Shown: piece after piece, positions 48,497-57,689 of the stretch
How the letters are laid out: each line of letters starts with the position of its first letter
Numbering within the stretch: the stretch's first letter is position 1
NCBI GenBank assembly: GCA_041398705.1
Contig: JAWKUI010000002.1
Span: 619,204-683,203 of the forward strand
From: NORP259 sp041398705
GTDB lineage: Bacteria; Planctomycetota; UBA1135; GCA-002686595
Direction: 5' to 3'
Length of the DNA: 64,000 bases
Position numbers and translations under genes: made by a program
The notes under the pieces: model-generated
What the model saw: only the letters and a program-made list of their open reading frames with translations
Told to the model about the DNA's origin: nothing
Databases searched by the model: none

Positions 48497-50557
48497 TCAC
48501 CGGCCCGCCCCAGGCCGGTACCCGGGGCCAGATTCGCCGCCTGGGACCAGGGAAACGGGCTTCAACCGCCCTTCGGCGTACAGCGGAGCCTGATCGAGGG
48601 CGTGGGGGGAGTCCGCCCGGCGGCTCTGGCCGTAGGGCAAGATCGAGCGATAGCTCCCGCCCGGCCCCGGCTGGGCGACGGCCACGTACCCCGATCCCCG
48701 GAAGCCCAGGCGCTGCGGCCCCTCATCCCCCTGCCAACGCGCCTGGAACGACGCCAGGATGCCGGCAGCCCCGTGGGCTCCCACCACAGGCCAACTCGGT
48801 CCACCCGGCCGGCCGAGGCGATTCACCTCACCCCACGGCACCTGCCAGGTGCCGCAGCGTGCGGTCAACTCGCGCAGCACCTTCTGGAGCACCCAGTCGG
48901 CCGGAGCCGAAGCCTTGCGGTCGAGCACCTCGGCGAAGTAGCGCTCGAACCACAGGAAGAAGAGGGTCGCCGCGGTGGAGTCGACCCCCGACACCCCATC
49001 CCAGGCCTCGAGCATGCGCAGGGCGTGTTCCATGTCCACGTCCGGATCTGCGCCGCGCTCGAGGTGCCGCCGCCAGGCGCTGCGGATCTCCCGGATCCAA
49101 TCGGCGGCCGAAGGCACGAACGGATCGAACGCGGCCGAGCCCAGGGACTCGACGGTCCAACCGTCGCGGGCGGAGAGCAGGTCCATGCTGCGGCGGGTGC
49201 GCGCGTCGGGTTCCTCCGGGCCGACGAGCCCGGGCGGGAACGCGGCAGGGCGGGGCGCGCCGGCGCCGGTGGCATCCCACGGCAACGAGTTGCAGTTCTG
49301 CAGCCAACCCGACGGCGGGTCGATCGCCGCGGGCAGTTCCTCGATGCCGTAGTACCCGTCCCAGGGCGGTTCCGAACCGCGCGCCGCTTGCACGCCCTGC
49401 CCGGAGCGTTGCGCCGGCCGACGCGGGATGCGTCCGCCGTACAGGTAACCGATGTGACCGCCCCCATCGGCCCAGACCACGTTGTGGAACAGGAATCCGC
49501 CGCGGGCGAGGGCCGCGCGCAGATCCTCGCCGCTGCGGGAACGCGCGAGCGCGTAGTGGGTCTCGAGGAATCGATTGTCCTCGATCCCAGCCACGGCGAG
49601 CGCCACGCTCGTATGGTCGCGGCGCGCGACAATCGGACCCGAGGGGGTGTCGAAGAAGCGCAGGATGCGGACTTCCGGGCCGGTTTCCGTGCGCACTGTG
49701 ATCGGCACATCGCGCCCTTCGAGTTGCACCCACTGCCCGCCGAGGAACACTTCCAATCCGTCCCCCGCGGCGCGCGACACGTAGCTGCACAGATCGACCA
49801 CATCGGGCCGGTTGACGGTCAGCGCCCAAGCCACGTCGGCATTCGCGCCGTAGAGCGGCAACAGGTTGCGACCGAAGGGACTACCCCCGACCACGTTCAG
49901 GCCCGCGTCGCTCGAAAGGTGCGCCTCGTAGACCTCTCCCAAGGCGAGGTGCGGGTTGATCAATAGCAGGGCGCGGCCGTCGCGGGTCCGCTGTGGCGCG
50001 ATGGCGAAGGCGTTGGAACCGTCGGGGAAATCGAAGGCGTCCAGGCCGAACACATCGCGCAGGTCGTCGCGCATGGCTTTCGACGCCTGGAAGAGGTGCC
50101 AAGAGTAACTCTGTGCGAGCAGGTGCCAGGGCTCGAAGCGGGTGATCCAGCCCGATCCGGCACCGGGATGCTGGCTGCGGTACAGGTTCAAGGCATCGGC
50201 CGCCGCGGTGCAGAGGTCTTGCAGCTCCGGCGCTAGGTCCTGGAATTCCGACTGCGCTCGCTCGGGGACCTGCAGGGCGTGTACCAACCGATCCCAGGGA
50301 AGGCCCGCTGGCCCGAGGAACTCCGCGCTGCGACCCAGGGGCAGGAAACAGGCCTCTTCGATCTTCGCGAACTCGTCCTCCGCTCGCGCGTACATGTACC
50401 CGAAGACCGCGTCCGCGTCCGACCGGCCGTGTACGTGGGGCACGCCGAAGTCATCGCGCTGGATCGTCACCCGCCACGGGTGCACGGCCCGGCCGGGATG
50501 CGGCGCCGCGCAGGCCACGCAAAACAACAGGGCGAAGGCAATCAGGCGCGGCGGCAT
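48497..50557 (-). CDS. Penicillin-acylase-family N-terminal nucleophile hydrolase
   Basis: The 686 residues form one precursor of the Ntn-hydrolase acylase family (aculeacin/acyl-homoserine-lactone acylase type). The N-terminus is a signal sequence ending near Cys16, possibly a weak lipobox. The alpha chain precedes the processing site, where Ser181 of DGSNAFAIAP would become the catalytic N-terminus. The beta chain has NPHLALGEVYEAHL and VVWADGGGHIGYLYGGRIPRRP. Such enzymes cleave amides of lipids or lactones outside the membrane. The substrate is not predictable; quorum-signal cleavage is only one possibility. Confidence 0.88.
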   Translation of the reverse strand: MPPRLIAFALLFCVACAAPHPGRAVHPWRVTIQRDDFGVPHVHGRSDADAVFGYMYARAEDEFAKIEEACFLPLGRSAEFLGPAGLPWDRLVHALQVPERAQSEFQDLAPELQDLCTAAADALNLYRSQHPGAGSGWITRFEPWHLLAQSYSWHLFQASKAMRDDLRDVFGLDAFDFPDGSNAFAIAPQRTRDGRALLLINPHLALGEVYEAHLSSDAGLNVVGGSPFGRNLLPLYGANADVAWALTVNRPDVVDLCSYVSRAAGDGLEVFLGGQWVQLEGRDVPITVRTETGPEVRILRFFDTPSGPIVARRDHTSVALAVAGIEDNRFLETHYALARSRSGEDLRAALARGGFLFHNVVWADGGGHIGYLYGGRIPRRPAQRSGQGVQAARGSEPPWDGYYGIEELPAAIDPPSGWLQNCNSLPWDATGAGAPRPAAFPPGLVGPEEPDARTRRSMDLLSARDGWTVESLGSAAFDPFVPSAADWIREIRSAWRRHLERGADPDVDMEHALRMLEAWDGVSGVDSTAATLFFLWFERYFAEVLDRKASAPADWVLQKVLRELTARCGTWQVPWGEVNRLGRPGGPSWPVVGAHGAAGILASFQARWQGDEGPQRLGFRGSGYVAVAQPGPGGSYRSILPYGQSRRADSPHALDQAPLYAEGRLKPVSLVPGGESGPGYRPGAGR

Positions 50558-50630
50558 GTCTGCGGCATCCTAGTCGCCGTGCCCGGGGCGGTAGCGGACT
50601 TTTTCAGCCCCCGGGCGTCCGTTTTGCCCT

Positions 50631-51395
50631 TCAGGTCCGGGGTTTCGACACCGTCACGATGTGGAAACCGAGCAACGAGAAGACGGGCAAGGCGCACAGC
50701 AGGCGATCCAGGCCCAGGAAGAAGCGGGTGATCCAGACGTTGCCGGGGATGAAGCGCAGGATGCCCAGGTGGTCGGGGAAACCGGCGAACACGTAGGCGA
50801 AGATACCGTACTTCTTGACCAGGGGCGTCTCGAAACCGGCCTGGTCGAGCAGGGCGAGGATGCCCTTGCGGGTGAACCCCTGGTCCCCCTCGTCGAAGTG
50901 CTGGGACTTCTTGTACATCACCGCCCGGGCGAGGCGGATGATCGGATTGTCGTTGCAGGGCTCGCTCATGATCAGCACGCCCTGGGGCCCGAGGGCCTCG
51001 CGGCAATGCCGCAGGAAGGCCACGTGGTCGCGGGTGTGGTGCAGGCTGCCCTTGCAGAAGACCACGTCAAAGCAGCCCGGCTGGAACGGCAGGCGTTCGG
51101 CGTCGCCCGTGACCAACTTGGCTCCGGGCACGTACTGCTCGCTAACCCGCAGCATCTCGTGGCTGATGTCGAGGCCCACCGCAGCGGGGTGGTGCGCGAC
51201 GAGTTCGGCCAGGAAGAACCCCGTGCCACAGCCGAGGTCGAGCACCGGTCCGGCCCCCGCTGGGATGTGGGACATCATCTCGCGGTGCCAGTCCTCCTGG
51301 AACAGGCGGCTGAACGCAAACGAGTAGCGGTAGGCGTAGCGGGGCGCCAGCGCACGGTGCAACTCGATTTGAGCCTGGGCGTTGGTCTGGGTCAT
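50631..51395 (-). CDS. Class I SAM-dependent methyltransferase
   Basis: The 254 residues have the complete class I core: VLDLGCGTGFFLAEL (about 51-65), VGLDISHEMLRVSEQY, GDAERLPFQPGCFDVVFCKGSLHH and a strand after EALGPQGVLIMSEP. It resembles small UbiE/Methyltransf_11 enzymes. The C-terminal segment is hydrophobic and could form a membrane-associated lid. The substrate is unknown. It is divergent from the flippase gene (253 bp apart), so a role in polysaccharide or lipid modification is plausible. Confidence 0.88.
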   Translation of the reverse strand: MTQTNAQAQIELHRALAPRYAYRYSFAFSRLFQEDWHREMMSHIPAGAGPVLDLGCGTGFFLAELVAHHPAAVGLDISHEMLRVSEQYVPGAKLVTGDAERLPFQPGCFDVVFCKGSLHHTRDHVAFLRHCREALGPQGVLIMSEPCNDNPIIRLARAVMYKKSQHFDEGDQGFTRKGILALLDQAGFETPLVKKYGIFAYVFAGFPDHLGILRFIPGNVWITRFFLGLDRLLCALPVFSLLGFHIVTVSKPRT

Positions 51396-51648
51396 GGGCG
51401 GCGGTCCGTAAGCTTATCCAGCGCACCAGGCCGGCGCTGCCCGGGCCCGGGTTCAATTGCTCCGGAGCCCCGCGAAAGTAGCGGATTTTTCCGGACTTGC
51501 TGCCACACGTGCCCGGAACTGAGGCAGGTCGGCGGAAGGCCGCGCGGGCTTGGCTTTTGCCCCCGGGACCCGCACAATTCCCGCCCACTTTCCTGGCGCA
51601 CCCGCCGGTCCGGAACCGATCTAGAACCGAGTACCCCCCTCCCGCGCC

Positions 51649-53172
51649 ATGCTGAAGAACATTGGATCCAACTGGGCCTTCACGGTCCTCCAGATCCTGG
51701 TCTTCTTCGTCCTGGTGCCGTTCATCTTCGAGCAACTCGGATTCGTCCGATACGGAGCTTGGGAGGTGATCGCGACCCAAGCCGGATGGTTGCGACTGTT
51801 GGCCCTGGGTCTGCCGATGGCCACCGTGCGCCACGTGACCAAATCCATCGCCGAAGGCAGGCCCCTCGAAGCCGAACGCATCATCGCCAACTCGCTGACC
51901 TTGGCGTTGATCCTAACGGCCGTTTCGGTGCTGATCGGGGTGGGGATCTACTTCTCCGCCGACCGGATGATCATCGGATCGGAGCGCTGGAGTTTGACCC
52001 CCGAGGATCTGCGGGACGCACGCCAGTCCATGGTGGTCGTCATCCTCCTCTTCGCCAGCAGCTTCGCCCTGCGCCTGCCCTATGCGATCTTCGATGCGCA
52101 CCACAATTTCGTGTGGCGCAACATCATCCAGATGGGCGGGCTCGTGGTGCGCTTCGGGTTGACCCTCTGGTGGCTGGGCAGCCACCCCACGATGCTGACC
52201 TTGGCCACCATCCTGCTGCTGGTGCTGGTCTTGGAGTGCGCCACCGCCGTCGTGGTCTCCGCCCGCCTGCACCATCCGGTCCGCATCCGCCTGGCCCGTC
52301 CAGAGCGCGAGTTGGTCGGGAAGCTGATGTCGTTCGGCATCTTCGCCTTCCTCATCAACATGGGCACGATGATCGCGTACCAGCTGGACTCGTACGTCAT
52401 CGGCCTCTTCATGCAAGGCCCGGACGTGACCAACTACGCCATGGGCAACAAGGTCTACGAGCAGTTCCTGGCTTTGGTCTTCGCCGTCGGCACGGTGGCC
52501 ATGCCCATGGGCACCAAACTGCACGCCCAGAAGGACTGGGAAGGCCTGCGCAACGTCTTCCTGAAGTGGTCCAAAATCTGTACTTCGCTGGTGTTCCTCG
52601 TCGGCGGCTACATCCTGATCCTGGGCCCCGAGTTCCTGCAGGTCTGGCTGGATGACTACAACCCCATCATGGGCCAGGTCATGCAGCTCCTGATGATCTC
52701 CTTCTTCGTCTTCCTGCCCCTGTACGGCGTCGGCCTGCCGATGCTGATGGCGGTGGACAAGGCGAAGGGCCCGGGCCTGGGCCTCTTGGCCATGGGCCTG
52801 ATGAACCTCGTGCTCAGCGTGGTCCTGGTGGGCCCGTACGGCGTGCTCGGGGTCGCCATGGGCACGGTCATCCCGAACATCGTCTTCGGCATCGTCTTCC
52901 TGCACCTGTCCTGCAAGCACATGGGGGTCCCGATGACGGAGTTCCTCCAGTACTGCCTCGGCCGCACCCTGCTTGGTATGCTGTTGCCCGTGGCCCTGCT
53001 GCTCGCGTGCAAGTTCGGACTGGAAGTCCACGGCGTCGTGCCGGTGATCGGCGCGGGCGTGGTCTATGCGGCCCTGTTCGTGGCGCTGCAGCTCTTCTTC
53101 GTCTACCGCGGCGACCGGCTCGTCGATCCCTGGGCCCGTCTGCAGGCGCGTATTGCCGGGGGCGGTGAATGA
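51649..53172 (+). CDS. Polysaccharide flippase (Wzx/MATE-like)
   Basis: The 507-residue membrane protein has about 14 hydrophobic helices. The opening MLKNIGSNWAFTVLQILVFFVLVPFIFEQLG is typical of the polysaccharide-synthase/oligosaccharide flippase family, and a middle segment reads IFAFLINMGTMIAYQLDSYVIGLFM. It should flip lipid-linked oligosaccharide across the cytoplasmic membrane. It overlaps the SGNH-domain gene by four bases (ATGA), so the two form one operon. Substrate unknown. Confidence 0.9.
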   Translation: MLKNIGSNWAFTVLQILVFFVLVPFIFEQLGFVRYGAWEVIATQAGWLRLLALGLPMATVRHVTKSIAEGRPLEAERIIANSLTLALILTAVSVLIGVGIYFSADRMIIGSERWSLTPEDLRDARQSMVVVILLFASSFALRLPYAIFDAHHNFVWRNIIQMGGLVVRFGLTLWWLGSHPTMLTLATILLLVLVLECATAVVVSARLHHPVRIRLARPERELVGKLMSFGIFAFLINMGTMIAYQLDSYVIGLFMQGPDVTNYAMGNKVYEQFLALVFAVGTVAMPMGTKLHAQKDWEGLRNVFLKWSKICTSLVFLVGGYILILGPEFLQVWLDDYNPIMGQVMQLLMISFFVFLPLYGVGLPMLMAVDKAKGPGLGLLAMGLMNLVLSVVLVGPYGVLGVAMGTVIPNIVFGIVFLHLSCKHMGVPMTEFLQYCLGRTLLGMLLPVALLLACKFGLEVHGVVPVIGAGVVYAALFVALQLFFVYRGDRLVDPWARLQARIAGGGE

Positions 53173-54365
53173 ACTCCCTGTGGTGGCTGCTGAGCCCCCT
53201 TCCCGCCTGGATCCTGGCGGAAGCGGCTGCGCGCATCTGGCTCGGCCGCAAGGGCCGCTACTACGCCTGGCAACCGGGCACTCTGCTCGAGATGGAGCTC
53301 CTGCCGGAAGCCTTCCCGCACATGGACCACCGTGTGCGCTTCGAGGTGAACGCGGCCGGGGAACGCTCGGATCCGGCCCCGACCCAACCGAACACGTTCA
53401 GGGTCCTAACCGCGGGCGATAGCACCATCGAGTGCTACATGATCGATCAGGAGCAGCAGATCTCCCACCGCATCCAGCAGGCCCTGGCCCGCCCGGAGTC
53501 CCTGACGACCCTCGGCGCCCCGGCCGTGCACGTCGGCAACCTCGGCCGCTCGCTAATCCGCACCGGCAGCATGTCCGCCATGTTGCGCCGGGTGCTGGAC
53601 AACTACGACCGGGTGGACCTGATGCTGCTGTTCGTCGGTCCGTCCGACCTGGTGGGCTGGGCCCAGGATGGCTGCCCCGCGTTGGCCACCCCCGCCACCG
53701 AAGAGCCGAACGAGATCTTCCACTCCCACCCGGCGGGCCCATTCAGCTGGCTGCCCCACCGCAGCGCCGTACGGCGCATCGCCGCCGGGTGTTACCACCG
53801 CTGCATGCACCGGGCGAAACCCCTGCGCAACGTCGGTTCCACGCTGCAGCGTTTCCGCGCCATGCGCCAGCGCGGCGAGTTCCTCGAGACCCTGCCCGAC
53901 CCGGCCGGCGCCCTCCAGAGCTATCGCGGCAATCTGCGGGCTCTGATCCACCTATGCCAGGACAAGGCCCGGCGGGTGGTGCTGGTTGTACCGCCTTGGA
54001 TGGACAAGGAACTCAGCCCGGAAGAGGACCGCATGGCCTGGAACTGCGGCTTGGGACACCCGGGGCGCGGGGAGGTGAAGCAATACCTGCAGTGGCGGCA
54101 TGTCTGCGAACTGCTGCATCGCTTCCGACAGATCACCGAAGAGGTGGCGCGCCTGTGCAAAGTCGATGTGATCGAACCCACGGGGGCGGTGCCCAAGGAT
54201 TCGGAACACTTCTACGACGAGTTCCACCTCACCGGACGGGGTTGCAGCCTAGTGGCCGAAGAGATCGCCCGGGAGCTGCTCGCCGCTCTGGGCGGTGCGA
54301 ACCGCAAGGGCCAATCCCGCTCAGCGGGCCAGCCGGCGGGCCCAGACGTGTCCCAGCCAGCCTAG
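53169..54365 (+). CDS. SGNH/GDSL-type hydrolase-like envelope protein
   Basis: The 398 residues have a hydrophobic N-terminal anchor (about 5-25). An SGNH core follows, with Ser85 in AGDSTIEC and a C-terminal Asp350-x2-His353 pair (YDEFHLTGRG), which complete a Ser-His-Asp triad. It may acylate or deacylate surface sugars outside the membrane. It is translationally coupled to the flippase gene. The last 45 bases overlap the end of the convergent YbhN-like gene, with both tails in full coding frames. Confidence 0.82.
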   Translation: MNSLWWLLSPLPAWILAEAAARIWLGRKGRYYAWQPGTLLEMELLPEAFPHMDHRVRFEVNAAGERSDPAPTQPNTFRVLTAGDSTIECYMIDQEQQISHRIQQALARPESLTTLGAPAVHVGNLGRSLIRTGSMSAMLRRVLDNYDRVDLMLLFVGPSDLVGWAQDGCPALATPATEEPNEIFHSHPAGPFSWLPHRSAVRRIAAGCYHRCMHRAKPLRNVGSTLQRFRAMRQRGEFLETLPDPAGALQSYRGNLRALIHLCQDKARRVVLVVPPWMDKELSPEEDRMAWNCGLGHPGRGEVKQYLQWRHVCELLHRFRQITEEVARLCKVDVIEPTGAVPKDSEHFYDEFHLTGRGCSLVAEEIARELLAALGGANRKGQSRSAGQPAGPDVSQPA

Positions 54366-55301
54366 GACCGCGATGTGGCCGGCGTAGATCAGGTGGCTGA
54401 GTAGCCCCGTCTCCACCGCCAGGCCGCGTTCGACGCCGACCGCGACGAAACCGAGCACCCACCCCGCGTCCTGCGAGCCGAATCCGGCGAAGGTGCTCAG
54501 GGGCAACAGCCCGAACAGGATCGCGAGGCCCGCGCCAAAGACCAGTTGGCCAGCGCCCAGTTCGCCGATGCCCAGGCCGCGCGCGAGCAACGCGTAGAAA
54601 AGGAACACGCACAACCAGATCGGCAGACTCCAGGCCAGGCCGCGGTGCAATCGGCCTTCGGAGACTTCCGCCAAGGCCACTTCGGTGCGCTCGCCGAATG
54701 CCAAGAGCTTTTGTCCCAAGGCCCCCATGCGCCCCAGGATCGGCCGCGCGAGGGCCAGGGCCGCGTGTGCCAATTGCGGGCCCATCCAGAGCCCGACCAG
54801 CAGGGCGGCGCACACCGGCACCAGGATCCAGCCCAGGGTGCGCAGCTTTTCGGGCATGGGCCCCACCGCCGGCAGGGCCAAGCACGCCGCGCAGAGGAAC
54901 AGGGCCACGCACGCCAGGTCGAGCAACCGGGCCAGCAACAGCACCGCCATGCCCCGGGCGTTGTCGATGCCGAAACCCGACTTCAGGTAGAGCACCAGCG
55001 AGGCTTCGCCCACCTTCGCCGGCAGCAGATAGGCGAAGAGGTTGTGGGCCATGGTGACCGGCACCAGGGGCAGCAGCCCCGGACTCGTTTCGCCCTGGCC
55101 CGCGAGCAAGCAGCGGAAACGGGCTGCTCGCAGGGGATAGATGCAGAGTTGGGTGGCCAGCGCGGCCCCATACAACACCGGATCCATGCGCCAGATGGCC
55201 CGTGCGATGTCCATCGGATGGGTATCCGACCAGGCCAGCAGGAGCGCCAGCAGGGCTGCGGTCAGCAGCAGGGACAGCAGGAAACGCAGGGCGGGTTTCA
55301 C
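54321..55301 (-). CDS. YbhN/AglD-like flippase (lysylphosphatidylglycerol synthase TM domain)
   Basis: The 326-residue protein has about eight hydrophobic helices in the order of the lysylphosphatidylglycerol synthase transmembrane/DUF2029-like family: LFAYLLPAKVGEASLVLYLKSGFG, ALLARLLDLACVALF, and the C-terminal FAGFGSQDAGWVLGFVAVGV. It lacks the cytoplasmic lysyltransferase domain of MprF. Such stand-alone proteins are linked to flipping of lipids or lipid-linked sugars. The start is GTG at 55301. It converges on the SGNH gene and precedes the GT2 gene in function, but a terminator separates it from the VWA gene. Confidence 0.8.
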   Translation of the reverse strand: MKPALRFLLSLLLTAALLALLLAWSDTHPMDIARAIWRMDPVLYGAALATQLCIYPLRAARFRCLLAGQGETSPGLLPLVPVTMAHNLFAYLLPAKVGEASLVLYLKSGFGIDNARGMAVLLLARLLDLACVALFLCAACLALPAVGPMPEKLRTLGWILVPVCAALLVGLWMGPQLAHAALALARPILGRMGALGQKLLAFGERTEVALAEVSEGRLHRGLAWSLPIWLCVFLFYALLARGLGIGELGAGQLVFGAGLAILFGLLPLSTFAGFGSQDAGWVLGFVAVGVERGLAVETGLLSHLIYAGHIAVLGWLGHVWARRLAR

Positions 55302-55334
55302 GGGTGGCGGGGGTCTCGGGCGGGGTCTCGGGAC

Positions 55335-55380
55335 AAAAAAACCGGCGCGACAGGGCCCCTCAGGATCCCGCGCGCCGGTT
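55335..55380 (-). terminator. Rho-independent terminator of the HEAT-VWA gene
   Basis: AACCGGCGCG (55340-55349) pairs with CGCGCCGGTT (55371-55380), with a 21-nt loop. On the minus strand it is followed by a run of T (A run 55335-55341 on the plus strand), about 104 bp past the stop at 55484. Confidence 0.85.
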
Positions 55381-55483
55381 GCGTGATGTCGTGTGCGGAC
55401 CGGATATTGCCAACGTGGCGGAGCCCGCTACCCATCTCATCGATCCGAATGGTCAGTTCCTTGAACAGAAAATCGGAGAGACG

Positions 55484-57679
55484 TTACTCGATCTGCACGA
55501 AGCGACCGCCGGAGTCCACCGCCAGCCACTCGAGGATCTTCAGCGTACCGCCGAGCGCGATCGTGTGGATCTTGATGTTGCGCTCACGGTTGCGCGCGGC
55601 GATATCGGCACGGATTGCACCGGGATCGATCACATCGCCGACGGAGGGTTCCCCGTCCGAAAGCACCAGGATGGTGTCGACGTCGGGCTCCTCGAGGGCT
55701 GCGCGCAACGCGCCGTACAGGTTTGTGCCGCCCATGGCGCCGAGCGCCCCGGCCCATTCCTTGGCCTTCTCGCGGTCGGGAACCTCGGCCTCGGCGAGGG
55801 GCGTGTCCGACCACGGATCGACCCCGCTCGAGAAGGAGATGATGTTGAAGCGCGTGCCGTCCTCGAGGGCGCCGATCGCCTCGATCAGCTCCTTTTTGGC
55901 CCGTTCCATGCGGACTTCGCCGGTTTCGCCCACGTAGCGGCCCTTCAGCAACTCGTTCATCGAGCCCGAGACGTCGATGATGAAGATCACCCGCTGGGAG
56001 CGGATCTCGATGCCGAAGAAGCGCGGGGTGCGCGAGGTTTCCTTCTGGGCCTTGAGGACGCGCTGGCGCAGGGCGTCGGCCTGCTCGCCCTTGCTGAGCA
56101 CCTCGACCTCGTCGCCCTCCTGCTCGAGCCAGCCCTGCCAAGCCTTGACGTTGCGGCCGAAGTCCTTGCCGGTCAGGCGGAAGAGGGTCTCGGCGAACTC
56201 ATACCGCAGGCGGCCGGATTCCTGGTCCATGCGCCCGATGATCGGCGCAAGCACCCTGGGATGTTGCAAACTTTCAAGGGCCACCAGGGCCGACTGGCGC
56301 ACGGACCAATCCGCGTCGGAGAGCCACTTCACGAACAGGTCGAAGTCCTTCGCCCGCCCCTGACGCATGATCTCGAGCTTCGCCGCATCGGCCAACGCCG
56401 GCGCCTTGGCGTCTTCGGTCATGGCGACGAGCTGGTCGATCCACTCCTGGGAGCCCGAGTAGAGGGTGCTGAGGGCGGAGAGCATGGCCCCGGCCACGTA
56501 CCGCTCCTTCTCCCCGGAAACCGCCTTCTCCAGGTCCTTGTTGTTCTTGTCGCCACCCACGCGGGCCAGGAAACGGGCCGTAGCCACGCGCTCCTGGGAA
56601 TCCTTCGAGCGCAGGCTCTTGGAGACCTTCTTCACGATCTTGTCGTCGCAGGGCATCGGCATGGCGTCGAGCAGGAACTCCAGCTCGGCTCCCTTGGCTT
56701 TGCCCAGCCGCCCCTCGAGCTCCTTGCGCACCTCATCCCCGGGGAAACCCCGCAGGATGTTGGCCATCGCCCAGTTGAGCGAAGCGGGGGTGGTCGCTTT
56801 GGACTTCGCCAGGTCGACGAACAGCGGGATCACCGAAGTGCCCTTGCGCTTGGCCACGATATCGGCGGCCACCGCGCGCAGTTCGCCGGGCACGGTCACC
56901 GACTCGAGGATGCGGCCCGCTTTCTCTTCGATGTCGGGCGCCTTCTTCTCGTCGAGCGCGGTCAGCAGGATGCTCGCCAGGCTCGGCTCGGGTTCCTTCT
57001 GCAGGTATCCGTTCAGATCGTCGACCGAAGCCTGACGCCAGAACGCCTCGAGGGCCATGCGGCGCATCGGCGTGGTGTTGCGCAGCACCTTGTCGCCGGC
57101 GTCCTCCGCCTCGTCCTTCTTACCCTTGCCCTTCTTGGGTTTTTTGCCCTTGCCCTCGTCCTTGTCGCCCTTGTCGAGCATGTGCGGCAACACGTAGATG
57201 CCGCGCAGGAAGTCGGTGTCGTTGCCCGGAGACATCTGGATGTAGAGCTGCAGCGCGCGCTCCCGGGTCTCGGCCGGCAGGCCCTTCGCCATCAGTTCGC
57301 GCAAGGCCGCCGGGCCCGCGCTGCGGCAGTTGGACAGGGCCACCAGGCCCGCCTCGGTCAGATCCGGATCCCCGAGGTTGCTCGCGTTGTTCGCGACCTG
57401 GGTGGCGACGAATTCCGCCGCGAGCGCCGGGTGCCCTTCGAGGCCGTCGTAGGTGGAAATCACCGACAACAGGCGGATGCGCATGTAGGTGGACTCCATG
57501 GTGGGGTACAGCTCGCACATCCCATCCAAGGCTTCCTTGCTGCCGTCCAGCCGCAGGGTCTCCAGTACCTCCTCGGTCGCGTTGTCGCGGCCCTTGCGCA
57601 GGGCGTCGAGCGCTTCCTTGGTGTCTTCCACAACCGGAGCAAACAGCCCCAGGGTCAGCAGCAAAAGCAGGGTTTTCAT
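55484..57679 (-). CDS. Secreted HEAT-repeat protein with C-terminal VWA domain
   Basis: The 731 residues start with a signal peptide (1-15). HEAT-like alpha-repeats follow (about 60-545), interrupted by a basic, repetitive insert (KGKKPKKGKGKK, about 180). The C-terminal von Willebrand A domain (about 550-731) has DVSGSM near residue 568 and further MIDAS residues (TNLYGALRAAL, LSDGEPSVGD), so it probably binds metal and protein ligands outside the cytoplasm. Combined HEAT and VWA proteins are common in planctomycetes. The GT2 gene ends 10 bp upstream in the same orientation. Confidence 0.85.
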   Translation of the reverse strand: MKTLLLLLTLGLFAPVVEDTKEALDALRKGRDNATEEVLETLRLDGSKEALDGMCELYPTMESTYMRIRLLSVISTYDGLEGHPALAAEFVATQVANNASNLGDPDLTEAGLVALSNCRSAGPAALRELMAKGLPAETRERALQLYIQMSPGNDTDFLRGIYVLPHMLDKGDKDEGKGKKPKKGKGKKDEAEDAGDKVLRNTTPMRRMALEAFWRQASVDDLNGYLQKEPEPSLASILLTALDEKKAPDIEEKAGRILESVTVPGELRAVAADIVAKRKGTSVIPLFVDLAKSKATTPASLNWAMANILRGFPGDEVRKELEGRLGKAKGAELEFLLDAMPMPCDDKIVKKVSKSLRSKDSQERVATARFLARVGGDKNNKDLEKAVSGEKERYVAGAMLSALSTLYSGSQEWIDQLVAMTEDAKAPALADAAKLEIMRQGRAKDFDLFVKWLSDADWSVRQSALVALESLQHPRVLAPIIGRMDQESGRLRYEFAETLFRLTGKDFGRNVKAWQGWLEQEGDEVEVLSKGEQADALRQRVLKAQKETSRTPRFFGIEIRSQRVIFIIDVSGSMNELLKGRYVGETGEVRMERAKKELIEAIGALEDGTRFNIISFSSGVDPWSDTPLAEAEVPDREKAKEWAGALGAMGGTNLYGALRAALEEPDVDTILVLSDGEPSVGDVIDPGAIRADIAARNRERNIKIHTIALGGTLKILEWLAVDSGGRFVQIE

Positions 57680-57689
57680 GGCAATCGGT

